This document shows positions 9,469 through 20,147 of a DNA stretch of 20,230 bases, piece after piece. The DNA is taken from assembly GCA_949284615.1 (NCBI GenBank), contig CASDWL010000036.1:1-20230 (forward strand), written 5' to 3'. The notes under the pieces were generated by a model, which worked only from the letters and a program-made list of their open reading frames with translations, made no database searches and was not told the DNA's origin. This DNA comes from an uncultured Mycoplasma sp. (GTDB taxonomy: Bacteria > Bacillota_I > Bacilli_A > Mycoplasmatales > Metamycoplasmataceae). The first letter of the stretch is position 1. Every line of letters starts with the position of its first letter. A program made the translations under genes and the position numbers.

Positions 9469-10965
9469 ATGAAACTAAATAAAATAACTTTATTAGCTGC
9501 TATGAGTATTACTACTGTATTACCTATAGTTGCAATTTCAGTGATAAGTTGTGGTAAAAGTGTGACAAACTCATCATCTAGCAATAATATCAAAGCGTTA
9601 AGAACTTGAGAAATAGCTAATGATAGAGCAATAAGTGTAAAATCCACAATTGATTTTAATCAGATATTAGATGCTACAATTGAATATTTGTATCAAAATC
9701 AAAATGATTTTTTTAATTCTAAAATCAATTCATCTTTTAAAGTTTCAAAAGCATCTAAAACTATCGGGAATAATAACAACTATTTGACTTTTGAATTACA
9801 ATCTATTAAAAATAAAAGTGAAGCAGAATTAAATGCTTTAGTAGAAACTTTTTTTTCAAGCGGTAATACATGACAAGATTTATTACAATTCATAAAAAAT
9901 AAGGATTCTAATATAACTTCTGAAAATTTAAATGCAATTGAAAATGTTTATATTATTTATTCAGCAACACAAGATGTTGAAAATAATACCCAAATCTCTT
10001 TGCAACCAGAAAAACTTATTGTCTATACAAATAATAAATCATTTGATATACCTTTTACAAGTGAAAAATTGTTATCTTACTATACTTTAATTTTTGAGTG
10101 AAACACATATCAAAATAATGGAGTTTTAGTAAACAGAAATGAAAATATCAATTCTCCTTTAATGTTAAAAGATGCTATATTAGATGTAAACAATTTTTCT
10201 GAATTTGATGAAAAAAATGAAAATATTTCTGATATTATCAAAAAAATAAATGTTTCTTTAATATTTAACAACAAAGATTTAATATTTAATAATTCATTTG
10301 AATTAAAAGAAGAAAATTTTATAGCTAATGTTCAAGCAACCCCTTCACTTGCAACATCATCTATTAAAATAAAAATTTCTTACAAAAATGTTGATTTTGT
10401 ATCTGAATTTGATATTAAAATAAGTGATGAAAATCTACTAATATTTTCTAATTTAACAGATATTTATAGTTGAACAAATAATTGTAATTATGTAAATATA
10501 GATTCTTCGGACATTTTATATTACAAAAATGTATTAAACAAAGTTATTGAATATATTTCACAAAAAGTGCAACAAAAATATACTTCTATACCTTTCTATA
10601 ACAACTTTATTTACAAAATTGCAGGATCTGATAATAAATTTTCAATGGAATTAAATCCAAATGGGAATTTAAATCATGTTGAAGTAATGCAACAATTTAG
10701 CAAAATTTTTGGGTGACAAGGTAATATTTGAGAAAAAACAATGGAATCATTAGGATCATTTCCAAATGCTAATAGAATTAGCAACATTATTGTAGATTTT
10801 GAAATTATTATGCAAAATGATGAGTCAAATATTTTGGCTGTTAGAGTAGAACCATCAAAAATAAGAATTAAATTTGATAGTCTTGATATGCAAGAAATTT
10901 CTTGAATATATTCTCAAAAAATTAAAAATGAAAAATCATATTCAATTAATTTTAAAATTGTTTAA
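9469..10965 (+). CDS. membrane lipoprotein of unknown function
   Basis: The 498-residue product starts MKLNK, has a hydrophobic stretch and a lipobox ending VISC with the lipidated Cys at residue 28, then a short Gly/Ser/Asn linker: a mycoplasma lipoprotein signal peptide. TGA must be read as Trp at several places (for example ALRTWEIAN and SGNTWQDLL). The mature part is Asn/Ile/Lys-rich with no internal repeats and no motif I recognise; it contains DFNQILDATIEYLYQ early on and a beta-rich C-terminal half (SNIIVDFEIIMQND, ILAVRVEPSKIRIKF). It is unlike the repeat lipoprotein at 1539-6963. The gene stands alone on the plus strand, divergent from leuS and followed by a hairpin terminator. Likely anchored to the outer face of the membrane; role unknown. 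Confidence 0.88.
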
Positions 10966-11021
10966 TTAACATTTTGTGATTAAATTGTAATTTGTTTTTT
11001 ATTTGTAAATTTTAAATATTT

Positions 11022-11054
11022 AAAATGATATAATGATGGCTTTATATCATTTTT
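11022..11054 (+). terminator. terminator of the second lipoprotein gene
   Basis: AAAATGATATAA (11022-11033) pairs perfectly with TTATATCATTTT (11042-11053) around an 8-base loop and ends in five T, 57 bases after the stop codon. The left arm also contains TGATATAAT, an extended -10 sequence, so the site might double as a promoter for the HAD gene downstream. Confidence 0.6.
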
Positions 11055-11132
11055 CATATATCAATCCTTAATGATTTGAAGTAGTTAATATTTAATTTAT
11101 TAGTTTACAATTAAAGTAATTAATTATATTTT

Positions 11133-11156
11133 ATGACATAAAAAATGACATAAAAA
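11133..11156. repeat. two tandem copies of a 12-bp unit
   Basis: ATGACATAAAAA occurs twice in direct succession, about 57 bases before the HAD phosphatase start. It could be a regulatory or chance repeat; function unknown. Confidence 0.6.
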
Positions 11157-11212
11157 ATATATAAATTGAATATTGTAATAAAATTTAAAATTGTTAAACA
11201 AGGAAACGGAAA

Positions 11213-12085
11213 ATGAAAAAAATAAAGATAAAGGATATTGAATATATTTTTTTTGATTTAGATGGTACTTTATTAACATCTAAAAGGATAATATCTAAAT
11301 TATCATTAGAAATCATTAACAAATTAAAAACATTAGGAATTAACATATCTATAGCTACAGGAAGACCATATTATTTCATTCCAGATAAAATTAGAATATT
11401 AAAACCCAAATTACCTGTTATATCATGTAACTCTGCTTTAGTTTATGACCCAACAAAAAATAGCATAATATCAATAAATCATATTGGTAAAAATCAAACT
11501 AAGAAAATCTATGAAATTTTAGTTCAAAATAATGGAATCTTTTTAATATATACAAAAGATCAAATTATAATGTGTAAAAATGAAAAAATAAATTTTCAAT
11601 CAAAGTGATTTGATACTATTAAAAATATAAATGATAATTTAGATTCTAATGATCAAGTAAATATTACTTTTATTAACACATTAGAAGAATTAAATAAATT
11701 TAATATTAATAATTATGAAGTAATTAAATTCTTAATCATATACTCTGAAATGAATATTAAAGATTATCAAAACATTGAATCTCAAATTAATAAAATGGAT
11801 GATGTATATATAGTAAGATCACAAGATGAAGTATTTGATATTATGCCAAAAGGATTAACAAAAGGTGATGGTCTACAAATATTACATGATAAGGGTATTA
11901 TTAACTTAGATAAAACTTTAGTTTTTGGTGATGCTGAAAATGATTTAAGCATGTTTAAGAAAGCTAAATGATCTGTTGCTATGGGCAATGCACAAACAAA
12001 AACAAAAGAGTTAGCAACATTTGTTACAGATTCAAACGATGAAGAAGGAATTTATAATTTCTTTATTAATAATGTTGAGATGTAA
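11213..12085 (+). CDS. Cof-type HAD-superfamily phosphatase
   Basis: A 290-residue haloacid-dehalogenase hydrolase of the Cof/YidA type; these dephosphorylate small phosphometabolites such as sugar phosphates, and the substrate cannot be told from sequence. All four catalytic motifs are present: FFDLDGTLL (nucleophile Asp15, Asp17), the Ser/Thr motif in ISIATGRP, the conserved Lys in GLTKGDGLQIL, and GDAENDLSMF for Mg2+. Two TGA codons are read as Trp (after NFQSK and after FKKAK). The start is an ATG preceded by AAGGAAACGGAAA, one of the best SD sequences in the window. It is a single gene with about 250 bases upstream, and it converges on the YigZ-family gene with five bases between the stop codons and no visible terminator there. 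Confidence 0.92.
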
Positions 12086-12090
12086 TTCGA

Positions 12091-12468
12091 TTAAAAATTA
12101 TTTAACATCTTTCCAATTTCATAAGCACATTTTGCATATGTTTGGTTTAATTTTTTCAATCCTAGTTTAATATTTCCAAAATAACGAACAATAAAAATAG
12201 CAACATTATTTAAATTGTTAATTTCAATTGATTTTATTATTGGTAATGATGCAACACCCTTTGGTTCTTGATCATCAAATCCTTTTAATTTAATGGTATT
12301 AGATTCAGTAAATTTGAATCCATATGTAATATGTTTAGCTTTTTTATGTTCTCTTCTTAAATAATTCAAAATATTGTTTATTTCAATAATATTTTGAATT
12401 TTATATGCGTATCCAATAAATTTAGATTTTTTAATTTCAATAGAAAATGTTGTTAATTCTTGAAACAT
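12091..12468 (-). CDS. short YigZ/IMPACT-family protein
   Basis: This 125-residue protein matches the N-terminal domain of the YigZ/IMPACT (UPF0029) family: EIKKSKFIGYA near the start, AKHITYGFKF, DDQEPKGVASLPI, then VRYFGNIKLGLKKLNQTYAKCA. The family's usual RYFGGxKLGxGGL motif is degenerate here (FGN, GLKK). Bacterial YigZ is about 200 residues; the C-terminal ferredoxin-like domain is missing. IMPACT in eukaryotes touches translation control, but the bacterial role is not established. The gene reads cleanly without TGA codons. It has no SD; a TATTAT lies about 13 bases before the ATG. It is divergent from dnaK and convergent with the HAD gene. Confidence 0.85.
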   Translation of the reverse strand: MFQELTTFSIEIKKSKFIGYAYKIQNIIEINNILNYLRREHKKAKHITYGFKFTESNTIKLKGFDDQEPKGVASLPIIKSIEINNLNNVAIFIVRYFGNIKLGLKKLNQTYAKCAYEIGKMLNNF

Positions 12469-12595
12469 ATTAATATTTTAAATAATAAATTAATGAATTT
12501 ATTTTTAAAAATACTTAATGTATCTATACATAAAATATAATTCATAAAATAAAAATATAATATTATTTTTAAATTAAGAAATTTTTTTTTAAAAA

Positions 12596-12622
12596 TTAGC
12601 ATATTTTATAATTAAGTGCTAA
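12596..12622 (+). promoter_or_regulatory. CIRCE operator overlapping the dnaK -10 box
   Basis: TTAGCATAT, nine spacer bases, AAGTGCTAA: the spacing and outer bases match the HrcA operator consensus TTAGCACTC-N9-GAGTGCTAA. The right arm is almost perfect and the left arm differs at its inner three bases. The spacer contains a perfect TATAAT at 12607-12612, so bound HrcA would cover the promoter. Transcription would start about 86 bases before the dnaK ATG. hrcA lies in the same locus. Confidence 0.88.
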
Positions 12623-12701
12623 TTTTATGTTAAAATTTAATCATATTATTGAAATTATTTTAATATAAAATACAAAATTTATAGTATTTGGAAAGGATTA
12701 A

Positions 12702-14513
<1,812 letters not shown>

Positions 14514-14519
14514 AAAATA

Positions 14520-14547
14520 AATAAGAGTATAACTACTCTTATTTTTT
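14520..14547 (+). terminator. terminator between dnaK and hrcA
   Basis: AATAAGAGTA and TACTCTTATT form a perfect 10-bp stem around the loop TAAC, followed by T's, seven bases after the dnaK stop. It should limit, but perhaps not abolish, readthrough into hrcA-grpE. Confidence 0.85.
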
Positions 14548-14565
14548 AGTTGATATTTTAAATTT

Positions 14566-15612
14566 ATGTACAAAAAAAGAAAAAACAAAAATGAAATTTT
14601 AAAATATATTGTAGAAGAATATATTTCTTCTTCAAAACCTGTAGGTAGTGTTTTTCTAATTCAAAAATATAATTTAGCAATATCATCTGCAACTGTTAGA
14701 AATATCATGGCTAATTTAGAAAAAGAAGAAATGATTGAAAAATCACATACTTCAAGTGGAAGAATTCCAACATCTAAAGGATATAAATATTATGCTAAAC
14801 ATTTAACTTCTTCAACAGAAGATAAATTAAGCATCAAAATAAAGGATATTTTTGCTCAAAGAAGAAATTCTATTGACAATATAATAGATGAAGCTGTATC
14901 CATAATCTCTGAAGCTTCAAAAATGACAGTAATAACATCTCAAATTAATAAAGATGAAAGATTAATGTCTATAAATTTCACTCCTATTAGTAATGATGAT
15001 GCAATTATTGTTCTAATAACTTCAAGTGGTATTGTTGATTCAAAAGAATTAAAATTATCATCAGATAGAATTAATATTCAAGATTTAAAAATTGCTATTA
15101 GAATTTTTCAAGAAAGATTGTACAATGTTAAACTAATTGAAATTTCTTCTTCATTGGATACATTGAAACCCATTTTAAAAGAACATATTAAAAATTATGA
15201 AGAATTAATTGAAACATTTGTTAATAATATTTTTAATAATTATAAAAACAGATCCAATAATAAAATATTTGGTAAATCACATTTGATTAAATCAGATGAT
15301 ATTGAAAGAAAAGAATTAGCTAACATCATTGAATTAATTGAAAATCAATCTATATGAGAATCAATTAATGAAAGAAATTATTTAGAAGAAAATTTAAAAT
15401 TAGAAATTTTACCTTCAAATACTTCTATTATTTCAAAAAGATTATCATTAAATGGTAAAGTGAAAGATGTTTCAGTTGTTGGACCAACAAGAATGAATTA
15501 TGCCAAAGCAAAAAATATTCTTAATATAATAGAGAAATATACAAGAGAAATTATTGAATCTGAAATTGAAATTCAAGATCAAAAGAAAGAAGAGGATATC
15601 CACAATGAATAA
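14566..15612 (+). CDS. hrcA: heat-inducible transcription repressor HrcA
   Basis: HrcA binds CIRCE operators and represses chaperone genes; its own folding depends on chaperones. The 348-residue length is typical. The N-terminal winged-helix shows ILKYIVEEYISSSKPVGS, then SSATVRNIMANLEKE and the family hallmark SHTSSGRIPTSKGYKYY. The C-terminal part has ISKRLSLNGKVKDVSVVGPT and RMNYAKAKNILNIIE. A TGA at 15355-15357 is Trp. The ATG lies 18 bases after the dnaK terminator and has no SD; instead TGATATTTT ends six bases before it, the same geometry as the obgE and ABC-permease promoters, so hrcA may have its own weak leaderless promoter besides readthrough. The end overlaps grpE by eight bases. 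Confidence 0.96.
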
Positions 15613-16486
15613 TGTAGACAATAAATGAATAATAGAAGAAAATGATATATTAAATTTTAATTTAATCATTGAAAGAGTAGAGGATAAAAAGAAATTTAAA
15701 AAAGATAATATCACTATAACTTTAGGAAAAGAAGAGATTCTTGCAAATTTTGATCAAAAATTAATCGGAATAGATTTATCAACTGATAAACTTTTTAAAA
15801 TTAATATTAACCTAGAAGAAAAAACAAGCATTTTAGATAGAAACATTGAAAAAGGTGAATATGAATTAATTTTTGATGTAATAAATCTTCAAAAAAATAG
15901 TACAAAAGAAATCCTAGAAACATCAACTAATGAAAAAGAAAGAAGTGAAAAGCAAGAAATTAAATCACTAAAAAAAGAAATTGAAAAATTACAAGAAAAA
16001 ATTGATAAATTAGAACAAGAAAAAGAACTAAATATAATTGCTTACAAAGCAAAAGCTGAAGAAATGGCAAAAACCGCTGCTGAAAAAGTAGAAAAATTAA
16101 AAGATGAAATTAAAGAGAAAGCCAAAGAAGATGTAGAACATAAATCAAAATTTGCAAATCAAAAGTTATTAGAAGAAATTCTAAATCCAATTAATAATCT
16201 ATATTTAGCAATCGATTCAGGTTCAAATGTTGATAATCCTTCTATCAATGCTTATGTTAAAGGTTTTCAAATGTTAATAGATCAAATCTTTTCTATTTTA
16301 GATAATAATGGTGTAAGTATAATCCAACCTCAAATAAAAGATGTTTTTGATCCAGAATTACAATTTGCTCAAGAAATTGTTGAAAATCCTGAATATGAAA
16401 AAGATCAAATTATTAAAATAATTTCTCGTGGATATAAATTACATGAAAGAGTTATTAAGCCAGCTATAGTTATTATTGCTAAATAA
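15605..16486 (+). CDS. grpE: GrpE nucleotide-exchange factor with an FKBP-like N-terminal domain
   Basis: GrpE releases ADP from DnaK. Of 293 residues, about 108-185 are a long charged coiled coil (AEEMAKTAAEKVEKLKDEIK), and 186-293 are the GrpE head with QKLLEEILNPINNLYLAI and the family's C-terminal pattern IIKIISRGYKLHERVIKPA. Residues 1-100 are extra: mycoplasma GrpE is about 200-220 residues. This part resembles an FKBP/trigger-factor prolyl-isomerase domain: NDILNFNLIIE, then ITITLGKEEILANFDQKLIG and KLFKINI, ending ELIFDVINLQK, like the xxLGxxxxIPGFExxLxG...FxVxVxxI scheme. The loop that carries part of the FKBP active site looks shortened. The start ATG overlaps the hrcA end (ATGAATAA) and has the SD GAGGA; the TGA at codon 8 is Trp. 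The FKBP assignment is my inference. Confidence 0.9.
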
Positions 16487-16499
16487 TTTAAAACTCAAA

Positions 16500-16508
16500 T
16501 GATATAAT
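16500..16508 (+). promoter_or_regulatory. extended -10 promoter, leaderless start of the ABC operon
   Basis: TGATATAAT is a perfect extended -10 ending seven bases before the permease ATG, so transcription would begin at or next to the A of ATG. There is no SD. It lies 13 bases after the grpE stop. Confidence 0.6.
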
Positions 16509-16515
16509 TTTATAA

Positions 16516-17760
16516 ATGAAAAAAATTGGAAACTTCCGTTCATATAAATTGATGTTGCAATATATAAGTAAAATTTTTTTTAAATCGGTTTCTACTTATG
16601 TTTGTTTCTTTTTGTTTTGTATAATGATTTTAATCATTTCTTTAGCTCCTGTTTTTTTAAAAAATCTTCAATCACCAGAAATTTTAGATTATATCTTTTA
16701 CATTGAAATATCTATAGTATGTATAGGTATTGGAGTGCAGACAATTATTAAAACATCTCAAATCTTTTTAGATTCTCAAGCTGATGGAGATGATATTATT
16801 TTGATCACTAAATCTACTAACAGAATTGAAATTTGGTTAGCTAGATTTTCTTTTATATTATTTTTTGGATTAATTGTTTCTCTTATCAATACTTTTTTAA
16901 TGAATATTGGTTCATTTTTAATTGCTAATATCTTAACCACTAATAACTTATTATTATTAACAGTTGGAGCTTTTGGTGCTCAATTTATTACATTTTTAGT
17001 TGTTTCATCAACAGTAGTTTTATTAGGTTTATTTTTTGGCCCTAAAATAGGTAGATCTATTCCTGCTGCTTTTTTTGCTTGTTCTTATGTTATTGCAAAC
17101 TTTACAAATATTACATCTAATTACATAACATCTGCACCTATAAATCAAATTAATGCTACTTTTAATGATGAAATTAACAAAAATATTAATGTTGTTAAAA
17201 ATAAATTGCAAGAATATGATCCTAATAATACCAATATTCAATATATTACAGGACTATCATCCAATAACCAAAGTTTTTTAGGGTCAATCAATAATAGATT
17301 AGTTTTTGAACAATTGACTTTTACTACTAATAATAATGGAGTTGAAGGAAGTATTGATATTTCTATTAATTCTACTAATGTAAATTACATATTCCAATGA
17401 TTAAGTTCATCCCTTAAAAATAAAAATATAAATGCAAATAATTTTTTATTAGCTATTGATTATATAAATCCATTATCAGGAATTTTGAAAATAGCAAGAA
17501 CTAATATTGAAAAAAATCTAGATTATAATTCAATTCAAGAATTGAGTTCATATTCAAATTATTACAATATTGCCCCAATGTTTAGTAATGGAAAATATTT
17601 CCAAGAAGATAAAACAAATCCTAATAACATCATCTATTACACAACATTTGTAGAAGAAAGATTAGATGAACCTTGAATGTTGGCTATTAGTTGATCTTCA
17701 GTTGCTATTTTAATTTTTTCACTTAGTTCACTAATGTATTATAGAAGGGAAATAAAATAA
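16516..17760 (+). CDS. ABC-2-like transporter permease subunit
   Basis: A 414-residue integral membrane protein. Hydrophobic segments lie at about residues 27-48, 60-78, 108-130, 144-172 and 183-199, then comes a roughly 185-residue polar, Asn-rich region, and a last membrane segment at about 387-409 followed by the basic tail YYRREIK. Between segments 2 and 3, DGDDIILITKSTNRIEIWLARF resembles the cytoplasmic coupling region of ABC-2-type permeases. The large polar region is probably outside the cell. TGA is Trp at 17398-17400 and in PWMLAISW. It sits two bases upstream of the ATPase gene, with which it very likely forms one exporter. Substrate unknown. The mRNA appears leaderless (see the promoter at 16500). 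Confidence 0.82.
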
Positions 17761-17762
17761 AT

Positions 17763-18851
17763 ATGAGTTCTTTAAATAATGAAATAACTGATTTAATGAC
17801 TAAGTTAGAAAATAATGAAATATCATGAGAAGAATATAAATTAAAGTTAAATGATATTTTGAATGCTAAAAAAAATGATTTAGAAATTCCTTTAGAAGAA
17901 GAAAAAGAAGAATCAGATATTATTTATGAAAATAACACTGAAATATTTAATGAAATAATTGATAATAAACCTTCTACAATCATTCATAATATTTTGCTCC
18001 ATGACGAAGATGTTATAAAAAGAGAAAATGAAATTTCTAGCAATGAAATTGTTGAATTAAATATGTTAGGTCAAAAGCCTAATGATAAAACACCTACTAT
18101 CATTATTCAAAATTTGAGTAAAAAATTTAAAAACAAACAAATTCTAAATAATATTTCTTTTAATATTTATCCAGGAGAAATTCATCTTTTAACCGGTCCT
18201 TGCTCAAGTGGTAAATCAATTATTATTAAATCAATTATTTGTTCTTATCCCAAAAATAAAATTAAAGGGAAAATATTAATTAATAATAGGAAAAACTATG
18301 AAATAGGTTTAAATAAAAATATTGGTTTTGTTCCAGAAATAATGAATTTTTCTAAAAAAATAACAGTAAAAGATTATTTAAATAACTTTGCACTTTTAAC
18401 AACTTCAAAAGAAAAACTAGATAAAAGAATAAACAAGATCATTAACAAATTTAATTTAGATTCAATTAAAAAAGAAAAAATAAGTTCTCTTTCATCAGGA
18501 GAAAAAAGAAAGGTATTTTTAGCTCAAGCATTGATTGATCAGCCTGATATATTGATTTTTGATCAACCTGAAGCATATTTAGATTACAATGATCAAATTG
18601 CATTATTTGATTATTTAAATGAATTAAAAAACAAAGGTAAAACAATATTAATTGTTTCAAATAACTTACATGAAATGAATAAATATGCAACATATTGTAC
18701 TATCATAAATAAGGGAGAAGTTGTTTTTGATGGTTTGTTAAATAAAAATATTTTATCTTTAAAAGATGTTTATAAAAAACATGTAATTAAAGAAGAATTA
18801 AAATTAGATCAAACAAATACAATTTTATTATTGGATAAAATACATTCATAA
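17763..18851 (+). CDS. ABC transporter ATPase with substituted catalytic residues and an acidic N-terminal extension
   Basis: A 362-residue protein. The ABC domain starts near residue 112 (IIIQNLSKKFKNKQILNNIS). Walker A is GPCSSGKS (145-152), the signature is LSSGEKRK (243-250) and Walker B is ILIFDQPEAYLD: the catalytic Glu after the Walker B Asp is Gln (268). At the switch position the usual His is Asn in LIVSNNLHEM (about 300). The Q-loop reads VPE, which is also common in normal members of this subfamily. Residues 1-110 are an acidic extension; its start, ITDLMTKLENNEISWEEYK, resembles a SHOCT-type helical hairpin. A strong SD (AGAAGGGA) lies inside the end of the permease gene, and the start is two bases after its stop. 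It is probably the partner of that permease, but may bind ATP better than it hydrolyses it. Confidence 0.88.
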
Positions 18852-18859
18852 ATTATAAT
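18831..18859 (+). promoter_or_regulatory. obgE promoter with -35 and -10, leaderless
   Basis: TTGGAT (18831-18836), 17 bases, TATAAT (18854-18859). This is the most complete promoter in the window and overlaps the end of the ABC ATPase gene. The -10 ends six bases before the obgE ATG, so transcription should start at the start codon. No SD is present. Confidence 0.65.
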
Positions 18860-18865
18860 AATCAT

Positions 18866-20125
18866 ATGAAATTTATTGATCAAGTAAATATAGAAGTCAT
18901 TGCTGGTAAAGGTGGTGATGGCGTTATATCATTTCGTCATGAGCACCGTGTTGAAAAAGGTGGTCCTTTTGGTGGAGATGGTGGAGATGGTGGAGATGTT
19001 TATTTTCAAGGTGATAGTGGTATGAATACACTATTACCAATTCATATAATGAAGCATATCAGGGGAAATGATGGAGAAAATGGTATGACCAAAAACATGT
19101 ATGGAGCTAAAGGTGAGGATGTAATCATTAAAGTTCCTTTTGGTACTTTAGTATATGAAAATAATAAAATCATTTGTGATGTTATAGATGACAAAAAATA
19201 TTTAATTGCAAAAGGTGGAAAAGGTGGTAGAGGTAATTCTAAATTTAAATCTTCTACTAATCCTGCTCCTAGAATATGTGAAAATGGAACATTAGGTGAA
19301 AGAAAAAAAGTTACTTTGGAACTTAAAGTTCTTGCAGATATTGGTTTAGTAGGTCTTCCATCAGCAGGTAAATCTACTATATTAAAGTTAATATCTAATG
19401 CTAAACCTAAAATAGGTGATTATCCTTTTACAACTTTAGCACCCCAACTAGGACTTGTTCAATATCAAGATCATTCTTATGTAGTTGCAGATCTTCCAGG
19501 TCTAATTAAAGGATCATCTTTAGGAAAAGGACTGGGAATTCAATTTTTAAAACATATTGAAAGATGTAAATTAATTGCTTTTGTTATAGATTTTGGAGAT
19601 AAAAATAAAAATCCAATTAATGATTTTGAAACACTTAAAAAAGAATTAAAAGATTTTAATGAGAATATCATTAAAAGAGACTTTTTGATAATTGCTAATA
19701 AAAATGATTTGGAATCATTTAATGAACACTATCAAGAATTTATTGCAAAATATCCAGATATTTCTATAATATCTATTTCTGCTTTAAATTACAATGACAT
19801 AAATGAATTAAAAAAGAAAATGTATATTTTATATAAAGAAGCAAAAAAAGTGGAAAGTGAAGAAACAAAAATAGAAGAAATTTATGTTACATTAGAAGAT
19901 GATTTCAAAATAGAAAAACTTTATGAAGGGATGTTTGAAGTAACTGGAAAAAAAATAGAAGAAATTTATCAAAGAAACCCTTTAAATACTTATGACAACA
20001 TTTTAAGATTTAATAAAAAAATAAAAGACATTGGTTTATGAAAAGAATTAATTAATAATGGAATACAACAAGGTGATACTGTTAGAATCTTAGGATATCA
20101 ATTCACTTGAGAAGAAGATGAATAA
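18866..20125 (+). CDS. obgE: GTPase Obg (CgtA)
   Basis: Obg is an essential GTPase that binds the large ribosomal subunit and takes part in its assembly and in stress control. The 419-residue product has the glycine-rich Obg fold at about 1-158 (VIAGKGGDGVISFRHEH, GGDGGDGGDV, GKGGRGNSKF). The G domain follows: G1 GLPSAGKST (163-171), G2 in DYPFTTLAP, G3 DLPG (209-212), G4 NKND (278-281), G5 SAL (305-307). A C-terminal OCT domain from about residue 340 ends in GDTVRILGYQFTWEEDE, which needs TGA read as Trp at 20039-20041 and 20108-20110. It starts 14 bases after the ABC ATPase stop but has its own promoter and no SD. Confidence 0.98.
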
Positions 20126-20129
20126 ATAA

Positions 20130-20147
20130 AATGATCATTAGATCATT
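20130..20147 (-). terminator. hairpin between convergent gene ends
   Basis: AATGATC and GATCATT form a perfect 7-bp stem with a 4-base loop. On the minus strand it is followed by TTATTTATT, on the plus strand by CCCAAA, so if it terminates anything it is the minus-strand gene, whose stop codon would lie in the loop. Confidence 0.35.

Noticed and set aside
9453..9647. Minus-strand open frame over the lipoprotein signal peptide
   Set aside because: Hydrophobic only because it mirrors the signal region; the plus-strand gene has lipobox and codon support.
11782..11988. Minus-strand open frame inside the HAD gene
   Set aside because: It covers the conserved GDAEND motif of the real gene on the other strand.
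17029..17241. Minus-strand open frame within the ABC permease
   Set aside because: Shadow of the membrane protein; no start context and no family.
18300..18360. Q-loop VPE in place of VPQ as a third sign of a dead ATPase
   Set aside because: Glu at this place is common in working ATPases of the ABC-2 subfamily, so it is not counted as degeneration.
18466..18693. Minus-strand open frame within the ABC ATPase
   Set aside because: It lies opposite the signature and Walker B motifs.
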